Source: an uncultured Erythrobacter sp. (lineage in GTDB: Bacteria > Pseudomonadota > Alphaproteobacteria > Sphingomonadales > Sphingomonadaceae). From it: a DNA stretch of 64,000 bases. The position numbers were made by a program, and so were the translations under genes. Below are positions 18,203-27,790 of the stretch, piece by piece. Position 1 is the stretch's first letter; each line of letters opens with the position of its first letter. The DNA lies in the NCBI GenBank assembly GCA_947494705.1, contig CANLVN010000003.1, positions 558,001 to 622,000 on the forward strand, read 5' to 3'. The notes beneath the pieces were generated by a model. It was not told the DNA's origin, made no database searches, and saw only the letters and a program-made list of their open reading frames with translations.

Positions 18203-19675
18203 TCAGTCCCCTTTCGACATCTCAGGCGAGGGCACGAGTTTGCCCGGATTTAGGATGCCGAGCGGGTCGAGCGCATCCTTCACAGCGCGCATCATTGACA
18301 GCGCGACCGGATCCCCAAGGCGACCGAGCTCGTCGACTTTCATCTGCCCGATGCCGTGTTCGGCGCTGATCGATCCGCCCCATTGGGTGACGAGGTCGTA
18401 GACCTTCGCGCTGATTGCCTTGCCTTCGCTGCGTTCCCACTTGCCGGGCGTCGCGCCGTCAGGTGCAAGCACATGGAAATGAACATTTCCGTCGCCAAGA
18501 TGCCCGAAAGCGGCGACAGTGGTGCCTGGCCATTCTTCCTCGATTTGGGGCGAAGCTTCGAGGATGAACTCTGGCATCCGCTCGACCGGCACCGAGATGT
18601 CGTGCTGCATAGCCGGTCCGCGCGCGCGCTCCCCTGCGGAGATCGAATCGCGCAGTGTCCAAAGCTCTTCGGCCTGGCTTTCACTCGTCGCAAGCACCGC
18701 GTCCGCCAGCAGCCCCTCCTCGGCAGCCGTGGCCAGTGCATTCTGCAAACGGTCGCGCAGGGCGGCATCATCACCCTCGGTTGCGACACATTCGATCAGC
18801 GCGTTCCATTCGTGCCGCTCGCCCAACGGGGAGCGCGCGTCGGGAAGGTGATCCAGCACGCTATCGAGGCAGTGAGCAGGCACGACTTCGAAGCCCTCCA
18901 GCGTGTCGCCCAACGCCCGATCCACCCGTTGCAGCAGAGTGCGCGCATCGGTGATGGAGGCGAGGCCGACCCACGCGGTCGCACGGGCGGTGGGGGCAGG
19001 CAGCAGTCGCAAGGTCGCCGCAGTAACAATGCCCAGCGTGCCCTCCGAGCCAATCATCAATTGTTTGAGATCGAAGCCGCGATTGTCCTTCTTGAGCACG
19101 GTCAGTGCATCGAAAATGCTGCCATCAGCGAGAACCGCTTCGACCCCCAGCACCTGCGAACGCATCGTGCCGTGACGCAGTACCTGCGTGCCTCCGGCAT
19201 TGGTCGAGATGAGCCCGCCGATTGTCGCCGACCCCTTGCCGCCCAACGTCAGCGGGAAGCGCAAGCCCTTTGCTTCGGCAGCTTCATGGAAAGTCTGGAG
19301 TATCACGCCCGCCTCGCACACTGCCTGACCAGCATCGCAATCAAGGCTTCGGATCGCGTTCATGCGGCGCAGGGACAGGAGCAGGGCATTGCCACTGTCA
19401 TCGGGGGTCGCACCGCCTGCCATGCCGCTGTTGCCGCCTTGCGGAACGATTGCGATGCGGTGTGACGCGCACAGTTTGAGAAGTGCTGCGACTTCCTGCG
19501 TCGACGCGGGGGAGGCGAGGCCGAAGGCGCGCCCGGAATATTGTCCGCGCCAGTCGGTCAACCAGCCATCCAGATCTTCCGGATCTTGCGAAAAGCCTTT
19601 CGAGCCAAGCAGTTGCGCGGCAGCATTGATAAAATCTGCGCGGGAGTCGGAAGCGGGGGCGGTCAGCGTGGTCAT
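18203..19675 (-). CDS. FAD-binding oxidoreductase (GlcD / D-2-hydroxyacid dehydrogenase type)
   Basis: 'VPQGGNSGMAGGATPDDSGNALLLSLRRMNAI', 'GGLISTNAGGTQVLRHGTMRSQVLGVEAVLADG', 'SAEHGIGQMKVDELGRLGDPVALSMMRAVKDALDPLGILNPGKL'. Confidence 0.9.
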   Translation of the reverse strand: MTTLTAPASDSRADFINAAAQLLGSKGFSQDPEDLDGWLTDWRGQYSGRAFGLASPASTQEVAALLKLCASHRIAIVPQGGNSGMAGGATPDDSGNALLLSLRRMNAIRSLDCDAGQAVCEAGVILQTFHEAAEAKGLRFPLTLGGKGSATIGGLISTNAGGTQVLRHGTMRSQVLGVEAVLADGSIFDALTVLKKDNRGFDLKQLMIGSEGTLGIVTAATLRLLPAPTARATAWVGLASITDARTLLQRVDRALGDTLEGFEVVPAHCLDSVLDHLPDARSPLGERHEWNALIECVATEGDDAALRDRLQNALATAAEEGLLADAVLATSESQAEELWTLRDSISAGERARGPAMQHDISVPVERMPEFILEASPQIEEEWPGTTVAAFGHLGDGNVHFHVLAPDGATPGKWERSEGKAISAKVYDLVTQWGGSISAEHGIGQMKVDELGRLGDPVALSMMRAVKDALDPLGILNPGKLVPSPEMSKGD

Positions 19676-19815
19676 GTTGCCCTTATGTCACAAACAGTAC
19701 CCGCGAAGCCACCCGAAACATCTTCTTGCTGCGATAGTTAAGCCCGCGTTCAATCGCCCATGCTAGGACGTCGGCAACTGATCGTTGCTTTTAAATCCCA
19801 CGGGGGTCCCTTTTC

Positions 19816-20385
19816 TTGCCAAGCCTGCTTTTCCTGGCTGCCCCGCTTGCCTTGCTCCTGCCGTTCTGGAGCCCTGCCGGTGTGCTGATCCAGGATGAGG
19901 GTCCCGACCTTGAGCAGGATGAGCCAGCCCCACTCTCGCTTGCGCCGGACGCCTTGACAGGCGGTAGCACGCTTGAGGCCTTTTATGATGGCCAGCAAGT
20001 CAACCAGGTTCGCATCGAACAGCGAGTGGTCATCCGCATCACCCCGCGCCGTGCGACCAATCGCAATTCCCTGCTCGCGCAACTGCCTGGCAACGGCGCC
20101 AACGCCCGCTACGAAGAGCGCGAGATGGAAAGCTGCGTGCCGGTCAATCGCATTTCCGGCGTGCAGACGGGCACGGGAAATCGCTTGATACTATTCCTCA
20201 GCGACCAGCGGATCGTGACGCTCAACCTGGAACGCGCCTGCCGCGCGCGTGACTTCTATTCCGGCTTCTATGTAGAACGCAGCAAGGACGGAAAGTTGTG
20301 TGTCGGTCGCGACGAATTGCAATCGCGCAGCGGCGCGAAATGCGAAGTCGAGGCGATGCGCCAGCTTGTCGCGGTCAGCAACTGA
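19816..20385 (+). CDS. Hypothetical secreted protein (189 aa)
   Basis: TTG start, N-terminal hydrophobic signal, four Cys in the mature part; no family recognised. Confidence 0.6.
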   Translation: MPSLLFLAAPLALLLPFWSPAGVLIQDEGPDLEQDEPAPLSLAPDALTGGSTLEAFYDGQQVNQVRIEQRVVIRITPRRATNRNSLLAQLPGNGANARYEEREMESCVPVNRISGVQTGTGNRLILFLSDQRIVTLNLERACRARDFYSGFYVERSKDGKLCVGRDELQSRSGAKCEVEAMRQLVAVSN

Positions 20386-20543
20386 GTTTCCACGGGCGCG
20401 TCATCGGGCGCAATTCTTGACTTTTCGCGCATTTTTCGCCAAGCGCGCCGATGCTGGTTGCAGGTCGACGAACGGTCGATAGCGCTTAGCACCCAAAAAC
20501 CGGTGGCCACGCGCCGCCCACTATCCGGACAATATACTCGCTC

Positions 20544-21977
20544 ATGAAATTTGCCGATCTCGGCCTTTCGCCCGAATTGCTCAAAGCGGTCGACGACGCC
20601 GGTTACACCGAGCCCACCGCGATCCAAGCCGAGGCGATCCCGGCTGTGCTCATGATGAAAGACATCATCGGCATAGCTCAGACCGGCACCGGCAAGACCG
20701 CCAGCTTCGTGCTGCCGATGATCGACGTGATGGCCAGCGGTCGCAGGCGCGCTCTGATGCCGCGCTCGCTGATCCTCGAACCGACACGTGAACTTGCTGC
20801 GCAGGTGGCGGAGAACTTTGAAAAGTACGGCGCCAACCACGATCTGAAGATGGCGCTGCTGATCGGCGGCGTGCAAATGGGAGACCAGCTCAAGACGCTC
20901 AATGAAGGCGTCGACGTGCTGATCGCCACGCCGGGCCGGTTGATGGACCTGTTCGAGCGCGGCAAGATCCTGCTCAACGGTTGCGAATTGCTCGTCATCG
21001 ACGAGGCGGACCGCATGCTCGACATGGGTTTCATTCCCGATATCGAGTTCATCTGCGACAAGTTACCCGAAACGCGCCAGACGATGCTGTTTTCGGCGAC
21101 GATGCCTGCACCGATCGAGAAGCTGGCAAAGAAATTCCTGAACAACCCCAAGCGGATCGAAACCGAGCGCGCGGCGACCACGAACAAGGATATCACCGCG
21201 TTCAAGGTGCCGGTGCAGGCTCGGCAGAAGCGCGAGACGCTCGAATGGCTGCTGGCCAACGACCACGTCGAGACGGCAATCGTCTTTTCGAACCGCAAAA
21301 CCACCGTGCGTGAACTCAACAAGCACCTGCAGCGGCGCGGCTTCAGGAGCAGCGAGATCCATGGCGACATGGATCAGTCCTCTCGCTTGAAGGAACTGAG
21401 CCGGTTCAAGGCGGGCGAGGTCAATATTCTCGTCGCATCGGACGTTGCGGCGCGCGGGCTCGATATCAAGGGTGTCTCCCACGTCTTCAACTTCGACACG
21501 CCTTGGCACCCGGACGATTACGTCCACCGCATTGGCCGCACGGGACGGGCTGGGGCAAAGGGCCGGGCCTTCACCTTCGTCGCCAATGAGGACGCCGAAG
21601 CGATCGACAATGTCGAAAAGCTGACTGGAGCGAAGATCAAGGTCTTCGGCAAGGAAGACGTTCGTGTGGACCTGGCTGAAGGCAGTAAAACCGACAAAAC
21701 CGACGCACAGGATGGCGAAAAGGCATCGGACGAAAAGCCCAAGCGCCAAAGCCGAAGCAAGAAGAAAGACGACGACGAGCCCGCGAACAAGCCGCGCGCC
21801 AAACGCTCATCCGACTCCGAGGAGAAGCCCCGGAGCAAGGATAAGGACACAGAGTCGGACGCGGACAAGCCGACACCCAAGGGCCGTAGCCGCAAGCGCA
21901 AGGATGACGGTGAGCCGTCCGCTTCTGACGATTGGAACGGCCCTAAGCCCGGCTTTCTTGACGTCGGTTTTCGCTGA
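20544..21977 (+). CDS. DEAD-box RNA helicase (RhlE-like) with charged C-terminal tail
   Basis: 'AQTGTGKTASFVLPMIDVM', 'LVIDEADRMLDMGF', 'FSATMP', 'HRIGRTGRAGAKG'; K/E/D/S-rich tail. Confidence 0.93.
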   Translation: MKFADLGLSPELLKAVDDAGYTEPTAIQAEAIPAVLMMKDIIGIAQTGTGKTASFVLPMIDVMASGRRRALMPRSLILEPTRELAAQVAENFEKYGANHDLKMALLIGGVQMGDQLKTLNEGVDVLIATPGRLMDLFERGKILLNGCELLVIDEADRMLDMGFIPDIEFICDKLPETRQTMLFSATMPAPIEKLAKKFLNNPKRIETERAATTNKDITAFKVPVQARQKRETLEWLLANDHVETAIVFSNRKTTVRELNKHLQRRGFRSSEIHGDMDQSSRLKELSRFKAGEVNILVASDVAARGLDIKGVSHVFNFDTPWHPDDYVHRIGRTGRAGAKGRAFTFVANEDAEAIDNVEKLTGAKIKVFGKEDVRVDLAEGSKTDKTDAQDGEKASDEKPKRQSRSKKKDDDEPANKPRAKRSSDSEEKPRSKDKDTESDADKPTPKGRSRKRKDDGEPSASDDWNGPKPGFLDVGFR

Positions 21978-22054
21978 GCGACTGAACTCGCAGTCCGTTT
22001 GGCGTAAGCTTTGCCGGGTACGGGGTCAGCGTCTGCCGGTCCCGGCTCGCGCGA

Positions 22055-22420
22055 TCACTGCTGCTTGATAGCTGCGCGTAGGGCACCGACAAGGGCAGGG
22101 CCGTTTATAGGCTTTTTCAGCACACGGTCCTGTTCATCGATGAATTCAACATCTCCCGCATCATAGGCGGTGATGAAAACGTAAGGTATCCCGCGAGCTT
22201 CGAGGATATCGCGAACCTGTTTCGATGTTTTGTCCCGGCCGAGATTCACGTCGAGAAAGGCTACATCGAAATCATCCTCGCGCGCGCGCTCCTTCGCATC
22301 TTCCAAGTGGATGCTCGGGCCCACGACCTCGAACCCCATGTCCTCCAAAAGGTCGGACATTTCGAATGCGACGATCATTTCATCTTCGACGATAAATACG
22401 CGTTGTGGCGTCTGGCTCAC
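22055..22420 (-). CDS. Single-domain response regulator
   Basis: 'RVFIVEDEMIVAFEMSDLLEDMGFEVVGP...DVAFLDVNLG...VFITAYDAGD'; receiver only. Confidence 0.85.
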   Translation of the reverse strand: MSQTPQRVFIVEDEMIVAFEMSDLLEDMGFEVVGPSIHLEDAKERAREDDFDVAFLDVNLGRDKTSKQVRDILEARGIPYVFITAYDAGDVEFIDEQDRVLKKPINGPALVGALRAAIKQQ

Positions 22421-22421
22421 A

Positions 22422-23531
22422 TCAACTCTCGATCTCTAGTTTTTTCATCGGCATCTCCAAAGTCCATTGGAGACCCTTGATCCCATAATCGGCTGAGACC
22501 TTGCCGCCGGTTTCGGCAGCCAGGCCGCGGCCTGTAATAAATGAACCAAAACCCCTGGTCTTCGGTTCCGAACAAGGTGGTCCGCCGACTTCGCGCCACG
22601 TAAGATGGAGGCGGGCATCATCGGCGGTCCCGGTCACTTTCCAGTCGAGTTCTACCCGGCCCTTGGGCACCGAAAGCGAGCCATATTTCACGGAATTGGT
22701 CGCCAGTTCGTAGAATGCCATCGAAAAAGCGAGCGCCTGCCGACCTGGAATGGAGACCGCTGAGCCGGTCATGTGCACCCGCTCACGTTCGATGGCATGG
22801 ACGATCTCTTTCGCGATCTCGTCGAGGCGGGCGCTATCCCATTCCTTTCCGACAAGCCGTGAATGGGCGATCGCATAGGACTGCAGACGATCGTCGAGCT
22901 TGTCGCGCAGACCGGCGGGAACATCTTCACCGCGCAAAGACTGGGCGACGATCGACTTGACCACGCTGAAAGCGTTTTTCACGCGATGATTGAGTTCGGC
23001 GATCAGGACTTTCTGCATCTTCTGCAGACGTCGTTCTTCGTCGATATCGACCAGAGCCACCGTCGCGCCGATCAGTTCGCCTTGCGGGTCCTTCACAGCC
23101 TTTCCGATGATGCGCATCCAGAACCGCGAACCATCGCCTCGCTCGTAGTGGACGTCGAGTTCGCAATGATCCTCATCATCGAACAGAACCCGGTAGAGCG
23201 GATATTCCTCGCTCTCCACTCTCCTGCCGTCGGGGTGAAATGACTTCCACGCGACGTATTCTTCGGGGTCCTCCGAGTAGTGCACAGGGTGCCCAACCAT
23301 GGTTTCGACATGGCTGTTGCCATAGACGATCCTTCCGGTGGCATCGGCCATGATCACTCCGACCGGAACCGTCTCGAACATGGTCTCGAAAAGGTTCAGA
23401 CGTTCGGATGCACGCTGGGCGAGCTTCTTGTCCGATGCGAACAGAGCAGTCGATTGCGCTATTTCGGCGGCCAGCGAGGATGCATAACCCTCTTGCGCTG
23501 CCGTGTGCGTTGCCATGATCGGACCTTTCAA
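22422..23531 (-). CDS. PAS-domain sensor histidine kinase, HWE/HisKA_2 type
   Basis: PAS 'LFETMFETVPVGVIMADATGRIVYGN' and H-box 'KVLIAELNHRVKNAFSVVKSIVAQSLRG'; 1 nt upstream of the RR gene. Confidence 0.85.
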   Translation of the reverse strand: MKGPIMATHTAAQEGYASSLAAEIAQSTALFASDKKLAQRASERLNLFETMFETVPVGVIMADATGRIVYGNSHVETMVGHPVHYSEDPEEYVAWKSFHPDGRRVESEEYPLYRVLFDDEDHCELDVHYERGDGSRFWMRIIGKAVKDPQGELIGATVALVDIDEERRLQKMQKVLIAELNHRVKNAFSVVKSIVAQSLRGEDVPAGLRDKLDDRLQSYAIAHSRLVGKEWDSARLDEIAKEIVHAIERERVHMTGSAVSIPGRQALAFSMAFYELATNSVKYGSLSVPKGRVELDWKVTGTADDARLHLTWREVGGPPCSEPKTRGFGSFITGRGLAAETGGKVSADYGIKGLQWTLEMPMKKLEIES

Positions 23532-23588
23532 GCGGTGGACTTTATCAAGCTTTGAGCCGCGTTAGTGTTCCCATTTCTCGGTCGGATG

Positions 23589-25907
23589 TCACCCCACCAC
23601 GGTCACGAAACTGTCGATCACCCGTTTTTCGCCCGCTTCCTCGAAATTTATGGTCAGCTTGTTGCCTTCCTGGTCGATCACGCATCCGGTGCCGAACTTC
23701 TTGTGTTCGACCATTGCGCCGATGGCGATGTCGCTTCGTGGCTTTGCGGCGAAGCTGGCGGCGCTGGAGCGCGCTTCTGCGACGCGGCGCTGCTGGGGTT
23801 CATAGCCGGTCGCGACTGCGCGCTGCCAGCCGGGGCCGCGCGTCTTTGCGCGGTCGGGCCGGTCACGGGCGACATGGGCAAAGGGGTCCTCATTTTCCGA
23901 CCAGTTTGCACGCCACAGGCTTGCTCCGCCTGTCAGGGTGGTTTCGGTCTCGACATGCTCCTCAGGCAGTTCCTCGATGAAGCGGGAGGGGATCGAGCTG
24001 GTCCACTGGCCATATATCCGGCGGTTGGCCGCATGCAGGATGATGCACCGGCGCCGGGCGCGAGTGATCGCGACATAGCCCAACCGACGCTCTTCCTCGA
24101 GGCTGGCCAGCCCGCCTTCGTCGAGAGAGCGCTGGCTGGGGAAGACGCCTTCTTCCCAGCCGACGCAGAAAACGTGGTCGAATTCGAGGCCCTTTGCCGC
24201 GTGCATCGTCATGATTGTGACGGTCTCCTCAGCATCGCCGCGGTCGTTATCCATGACGAGGCTGACATGTTCGAGAAAGTCGGAAAGCGTCTCGTATTCC
24301 TCCATTGCGCGAGCGAGTTCGGAGAGGTTCTCCGCGCGTCCGGCGCTTTCTGCGGAGCGATCCTTTGAGAGCATTTCATTGTAGCCGCTTTCGTCGAGCA
24401 CGAGGCGCAGCAGGTCGCTGGGTGACATATCCTCTGCCGCTTCGCGCCAGCTCAGGAATGAGCGCATGAGAGTGCCGATCGTGTTCGCCGCGCGCGCCGG
24501 GAGCTCGTCCGTATCTGCCAATTGCAGCGATGCGGCGGCGAGCGGCAGGTTTGTGGCCCGCGCATGCTGATGCATCTTCTCCAGCGTCTTCGCACCTAGC
24601 CCGCGTTTGGGCTGATTGTAGATCCGCTCGAACGCGAGGTCGTCCTGCGGCTGAGCGATCACCCGCAAATAGGCCAGCGCATCGCGGATTTCGGCGCGTT
24701 CGTAGAAGCGGAAGCCACCGATGATCCGGTAATTGATCCCGGTCTGGATGAAGCGGTCTTCGAATTCGCGCGTCTGGTATTGTGCACGTACAAGGATCGC
24801 GACTTCGTCGAGCGGTGCCCCCTCGCGTTCGAGGCGTTCGATCTCCTCGCCGACGCGGCGCGCTTCTTCTGGAGCGTCCCACACACCGATCACGCGTACC
24901 TTGTCTCCGCCATCGGCCTCGGTCCACAGCGTCTTTTCGTGCCGCTCGCTATTGGCGCGGATCAACCCCGATGCCGCGCCCAGAATATGCGGGGTAGAGC
25001 GGTAATTCTGTTCCAGGCGGACGACGTGGGCGCCGGGAAAATCCTTCTCAAACCGCAGGATATTCGCGACTTCTGCTCCACGCCATGAATAGATGGACTG
25101 ATCGTCGTCACCCACCACGCAGATGTTCTTGCGCGTCTGAGCGAGCAGTCGCAGCCACAGATACTGCACCGCATTGGTGTCCTGGTATTCGTCGACGAGG
25201 ATATATTTGAAGCGCTCCTGATAGTCGGCCAACACGTCCGAATGAGCGCGGAAGATGTTTAGAACGTGCAGCATCAGGTCGCCGAAATCGCAAGCGTTCA
25301 AGCTCTTCAATCTATCCTGGTAGGCCTGGTAGAATTCGCGTCCGCGTCCGTTGGCAAAGGCCTCGCTATCGCCAGAATCGAGATCCTTCGGATTCAGGCC
25401 GCGGTTCTTCCAGCGATCGATCAGGCTGGCCAACTGCCGTGCCGGCCAGCGTTTCTCGTCCTCGCCCTTGTCGACAATCAACGCCTTGAGCACTCGCAAC
25501 TGGTCGTCGGTGTCGATGATCGTGAAATTCTGCTGCAGCCCCACGAGCTCGGCATGGCGGCGCAGCATCTTTGCGCAAATAGAGTGGAATGTGCCAAGCC
25601 ATGGCATCCCTTCGCCCGGTGCACCGAGATGTCCCGCGACCCGCTCGCGCATTTCGCGCGCGGCCTTGTTGGTGAACGTGACGCACAGGATCTGGCTCGG
25701 CCAGGCGCGGCGTGTCGCAACCAGATGGGCGAGCCGCGCGGTCAAGGCGGCGGTTTTGCCCGTGCCCGCTCCCGCCAGCATGAGCACCGGCCCTTCGGTC
25801 GTCAGCACAGCGTCGCGCTGCGGCGGATTGAGACGCGCCGCGTAGGGTGGGACCTGGGTATCCACGGGGCCGTCCGAACCGGCGGGGGAGGGGAGGTTAG
25901 AACTCAT
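23589..25907 (-). CDS. uvrD: ATP-dependent DNA helicase, UvrD/PcrA family
   Basis: 'LNPPQRDAVLTTEGPVLMLAGAGTGKTAALTARLAHLV', 'VDEYQDTNAVQYLWLRLLA', 'VVGDDDQSIYSWRGAEVANIL', 'TMHAAKGLEFDHVFCVGWEEGVFPSQRSL'. Confidence 0.95.
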   Translation of the reverse strand: MSSNLPSPAGSDGPVDTQVPPYAARLNPPQRDAVLTTEGPVLMLAGAGTGKTAALTARLAHLVATRRAWPSQILCVTFTNKAAREMRERVAGHLGAPGEGMPWLGTFHSICAKMLRRHAELVGLQQNFTIIDTDDQLRVLKALIVDKGEDEKRWPARQLASLIDRWKNRGLNPKDLDSGDSEAFANGRGREFYQAYQDRLKSLNACDFGDLMLHVLNIFRAHSDVLADYQERFKYILVDEYQDTNAVQYLWLRLLAQTRKNICVVGDDDQSIYSWRGAEVANILRFEKDFPGAHVVRLEQNYRSTPHILGAASGLIRANSERHEKTLWTEADGGDKVRVIGVWDAPEEARRVGEEIERLEREGAPLDEVAILVRAQYQTREFEDRFIQTGINYRIIGGFRFYERAEIRDALAYLRVIAQPQDDLAFERIYNQPKRGLGAKTLEKMHQHARATNLPLAAASLQLADTDELPARAANTIGTLMRSFLSWREAAEDMSPSDLLRLVLDESGYNEMLSKDRSAESAGRAENLSELARAMEEYETLSDFLEHVSLVMDNDRGDAEETVTIMTMHAAKGLEFDHVFCVGWEEGVFPSQRSLDEGGLASLEEERRLGYVAITRARRRCIILHAANRRIYGQWTSSIPSRFIEELPEEHVETETTLTGGASLWRANWSENEDPFAHVARDRPDRAKTRGPGWQRAVATGYEPQQRRVAEARSSAASFAAKPRSDIAIGAMVEHKKFGTGCVIDQEGNKLTINFEEAGEKRVIDSFVTVVG

Positions 25908-25917
25908 GGCAACCTAG

Positions 25918-25932
25918 GAACAGATATAGAAC
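25918..25932. promoter_or_regulatory. LexA box upstream of uvrD (GAAC-N7-GAAC = GTTC-N7-GTTC on minus)
   Basis: GAACAGATATAGAAC, 11 bp upstream of the uvrD start; exact alphaproteobacterial LexA consensus. Confidence 0.8.
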
Positions 25933-26003
25933 AAACGAAAGCGGGGCAAGCGGCAGCATCAATTGAACATCATGCACGATTGCGCCGCGCCGCACACTTT
26001 TTC

Positions 26004-26031
26004 GGAACCCGAACATGGGGATTGCCATTGG
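26004..26031 (+). promoter_or_regulatory. Weak EcfG-like promoter candidate
   Basis: GGAACC-N16-CATTGG upstream of the 100-aa secreted protein; exact -35, imperfect -10. Confidence 0.3.
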
Positions 26032-26067
26032 TAAGGCAACACACGCGCAAACCAAGGAATTGGAATC

Positions 26068-26370
26068 ATGAAGAATCTTATCGCCAGCACCATTACCGCT
26101 GCTTCCGCCGCAACGCTTTTCGCAGTTGCTCCCGCCCTCGCTCAGAATGATGGCACGACGATGGACGACGGTTCGACCAAGGCAGATAGCCCGGTCGTCG
26201 TCGAAACCAATGCTCGAGGCAAGGCCACGAAGGTCCGGGTTGATGGAAAGGTCTACGACGTTTGCATGACCAACGATCAAGACAGCTGCATCAATCCGCG
26301 TGCGGCGGGCCTCAACTGGGGCAACCGCCCGCTCGATTACTGGCCTGGCCAGCCCGCAAGCTCGATGTAA
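26068..26370 (+). CDS. Small secreted hypothetical protein (100 aa)
   Basis: Signal peptide 'MKNLIASTITAASAATLFAVAPALAQ', SD-like AAGGAA, two Cys. Confidence 0.7.
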   Translation: MKNLIASTITAASAATLFAVAPALAQNDGTTMDDGSTKADSPVVVETNARGKATKVRVDGKVYDVCMTNDQDSCINPRAAGLNWGNRPLDYWPGQPASSM

Positions 26371-26388
26371 GTGAGCGCTCAGCCGATC

Positions 26389-26424
26389 AAAAAGGGCGGC
26401 CCTTTGAATAGGGGCGCCCTTTTT
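26389..26424. terminator. Bidirectional intrinsic terminator
   Basis: AAAAAGGGCG(G)CCC-TTTGAATA-GGGGCGCCCTTTTT, between convergent genes. Confidence 0.8.
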
Positions 26425-26445
26425 CGTGGGTGCCCCTGATGCAGG

Positions 26446-26997
26446 CTAGGAAGCGCTCTCCAACCGCATGAGGGTCAACCGCGCCTTGCCGACCTTCCGG
26501 GTCGCGTCGATCTGGAGCCCCTTGATACTCGGGTTCTCGTCGAATGCGGTTTCGAGCGCGATCCACGTTGCCTCGCCGATCCAGCCGAGTCGCAGGAGGC
26601 GGTCGAGCGCCACTTCGCCAGCGCCACTGCGATAGGGCGGGTCAGCAAGGATAAGGTCGAGCGGGGCCGAAGCTGCGCGCAGACCCATGACCGATCCGCT
26701 CTCGACGGTGGAGCGAGCCCGGCAATCGAAACTAGCGATATTGGCACGGATCGCATCGAGAGCACCGCGTTCCTGTTCGACGAACAGGCAATGACCGGCG
26801 CCGCGTGACAGGGCCTCGAGTCCCAGCGCACCAGACCCGGCGAACAGGTCGGCCACGCGCAACTCCTCGAAACTGCCGAGCCGACTGGCGAGCATGGAGA
26901 ACAAGGTCTCGCGCGTGCGGTCGGCGGTTGGACGGGTGGCATCACCCTTGGGCGAGGTCAGTTTCCGGCCGCGCCAGTCGCCTGCGATAATCCTCAT
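26446..26997 (-). CDS. rsmD: 16S rRNA (guanine(966)-N(2))-methyltransferase RsmD
   Basis: 'MRIIAGDWRGRKLTSPKGDATRPTADRTRETLFSML', 'VADLFAGSGALGLEALSRGA', 'LILADPPY'. Confidence 0.93.
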   Translation of the reverse strand: MRIIAGDWRGRKLTSPKGDATRPTADRTRETLFSMLASRLGSFEELRVADLFAGSGALGLEALSRGAGHCLFVEQERGALDAIRANIASFDCRARSTVESGSVMGLRAASAPLDLILADPPYRSGAGEVALDRLLRLGWIGEATWIALETAFDENPSIKGLQIDATRKVGKARLTLMRLESAS

Positions 26998-27773
26998 TTG
27001 CGCGATTTCTTCAAGCTGCTGACAAAGCGGTCGAGGTCGCCCTTGCGAATTCGCGCAGCTTGCCCGCGGGGCAGATCGCCGAGTGCGAAAGGACCGTAGG
27101 CGGTGCGGATCAGGCGGTTCACCTTCAGGCCCAGATATTCGAGCACCCGGCGCACTTCGCGATTCTTGCCCTCGGTGATGGTCATTTCGATCCAGTTGTT
27201 CTTGCCCGAACTGCCATGTTCGAGGTTTGCGTCGATCGAGCCATATCGAACACCGTCGATCTCCACCCCTTCGCTGAGGTCCTCAAGCTGCTCCTGCGAA
27301 ACATCGCCAAACGCGCGGGCGCGGTAAACGCGCGGAATGCCCGATGACGGCAGCTCCATCTGACGCTTAAGCCCGCCATCATTGGTCAGAAGCAGAAGCC
27401 CTTCGGTATTGAGGTCGAGTCGCCCGATCGGCATCAGACGCGGCGTATCCTTGGGCAGGGCATTGGTCAGCGCGGCATAGATCGTCGCGCGACCCGCAGG
27501 ATCACGCTCTGCGGTGATGAGGCCGGTAGGCTTGTGAAAAGCATAAAGCTGTGCAGGCTCCGGTCCGGCGACCGGCTTGCCATCGACGCTCACCCCTCGA
27601 AGGCTGGTGAGGAACGTCGCGGGCGTTTCGACCGGCTTGCCGTTCAAGGTGATCCGCTTGTCTGCGATCATCCGCTCGATCTCGCGGCGACTGGCTACAC
27701 CCGCGCGTGCGAGCAGCTTGGCTATGCGGTCGCCTTCGGGGCGGTCGGCCGATTGTTTGGGGTTCGTGGGCAT
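26994..27773 (-). CDS. rRNA pseudouridine synthase (RluB/RsuA family)
   Basis: S4 domain 'IAKLLARAGVASRREIERMIADKRITLNG'; catalytic 'IGRLDLNTEGLLLLTNDG'; overlaps rsmD start by 4 nt. Confidence 0.93.
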   Translation of the reverse strand: MPTNPKQSADRPEGDRIAKLLARAGVASRREIERMIADKRITLNGKPVETPATFLTSLRGVSVDGKPVAGPEPAQLYAFHKPTGLITAERDPAGRATIYAALTNALPKDTPRLMPIGRLDLNTEGLLLLTNDGGLKRQMELPSSGIPRVYRARAFGDVSQEQLEDLSEGVEIDGVRYGSIDANLEHGSSGKNNWIEMTITEGKNREVRRVLEYLGLKVNRLIRTAYGPFALGDLPRGQAARIRKGDLDRFVSSLKKSRK

Positions 27774-27790
27774 TGCGGGCAGCTAGGCCC

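Noticed and set aside
23532-23580. GGAAC element upstream of the HWE kinase as an EcfG promoter
   Set aside because: GGAAC is present on the minus strand but the -10 (GCTTGA at N15) does not match CGTT with accepted spacing.
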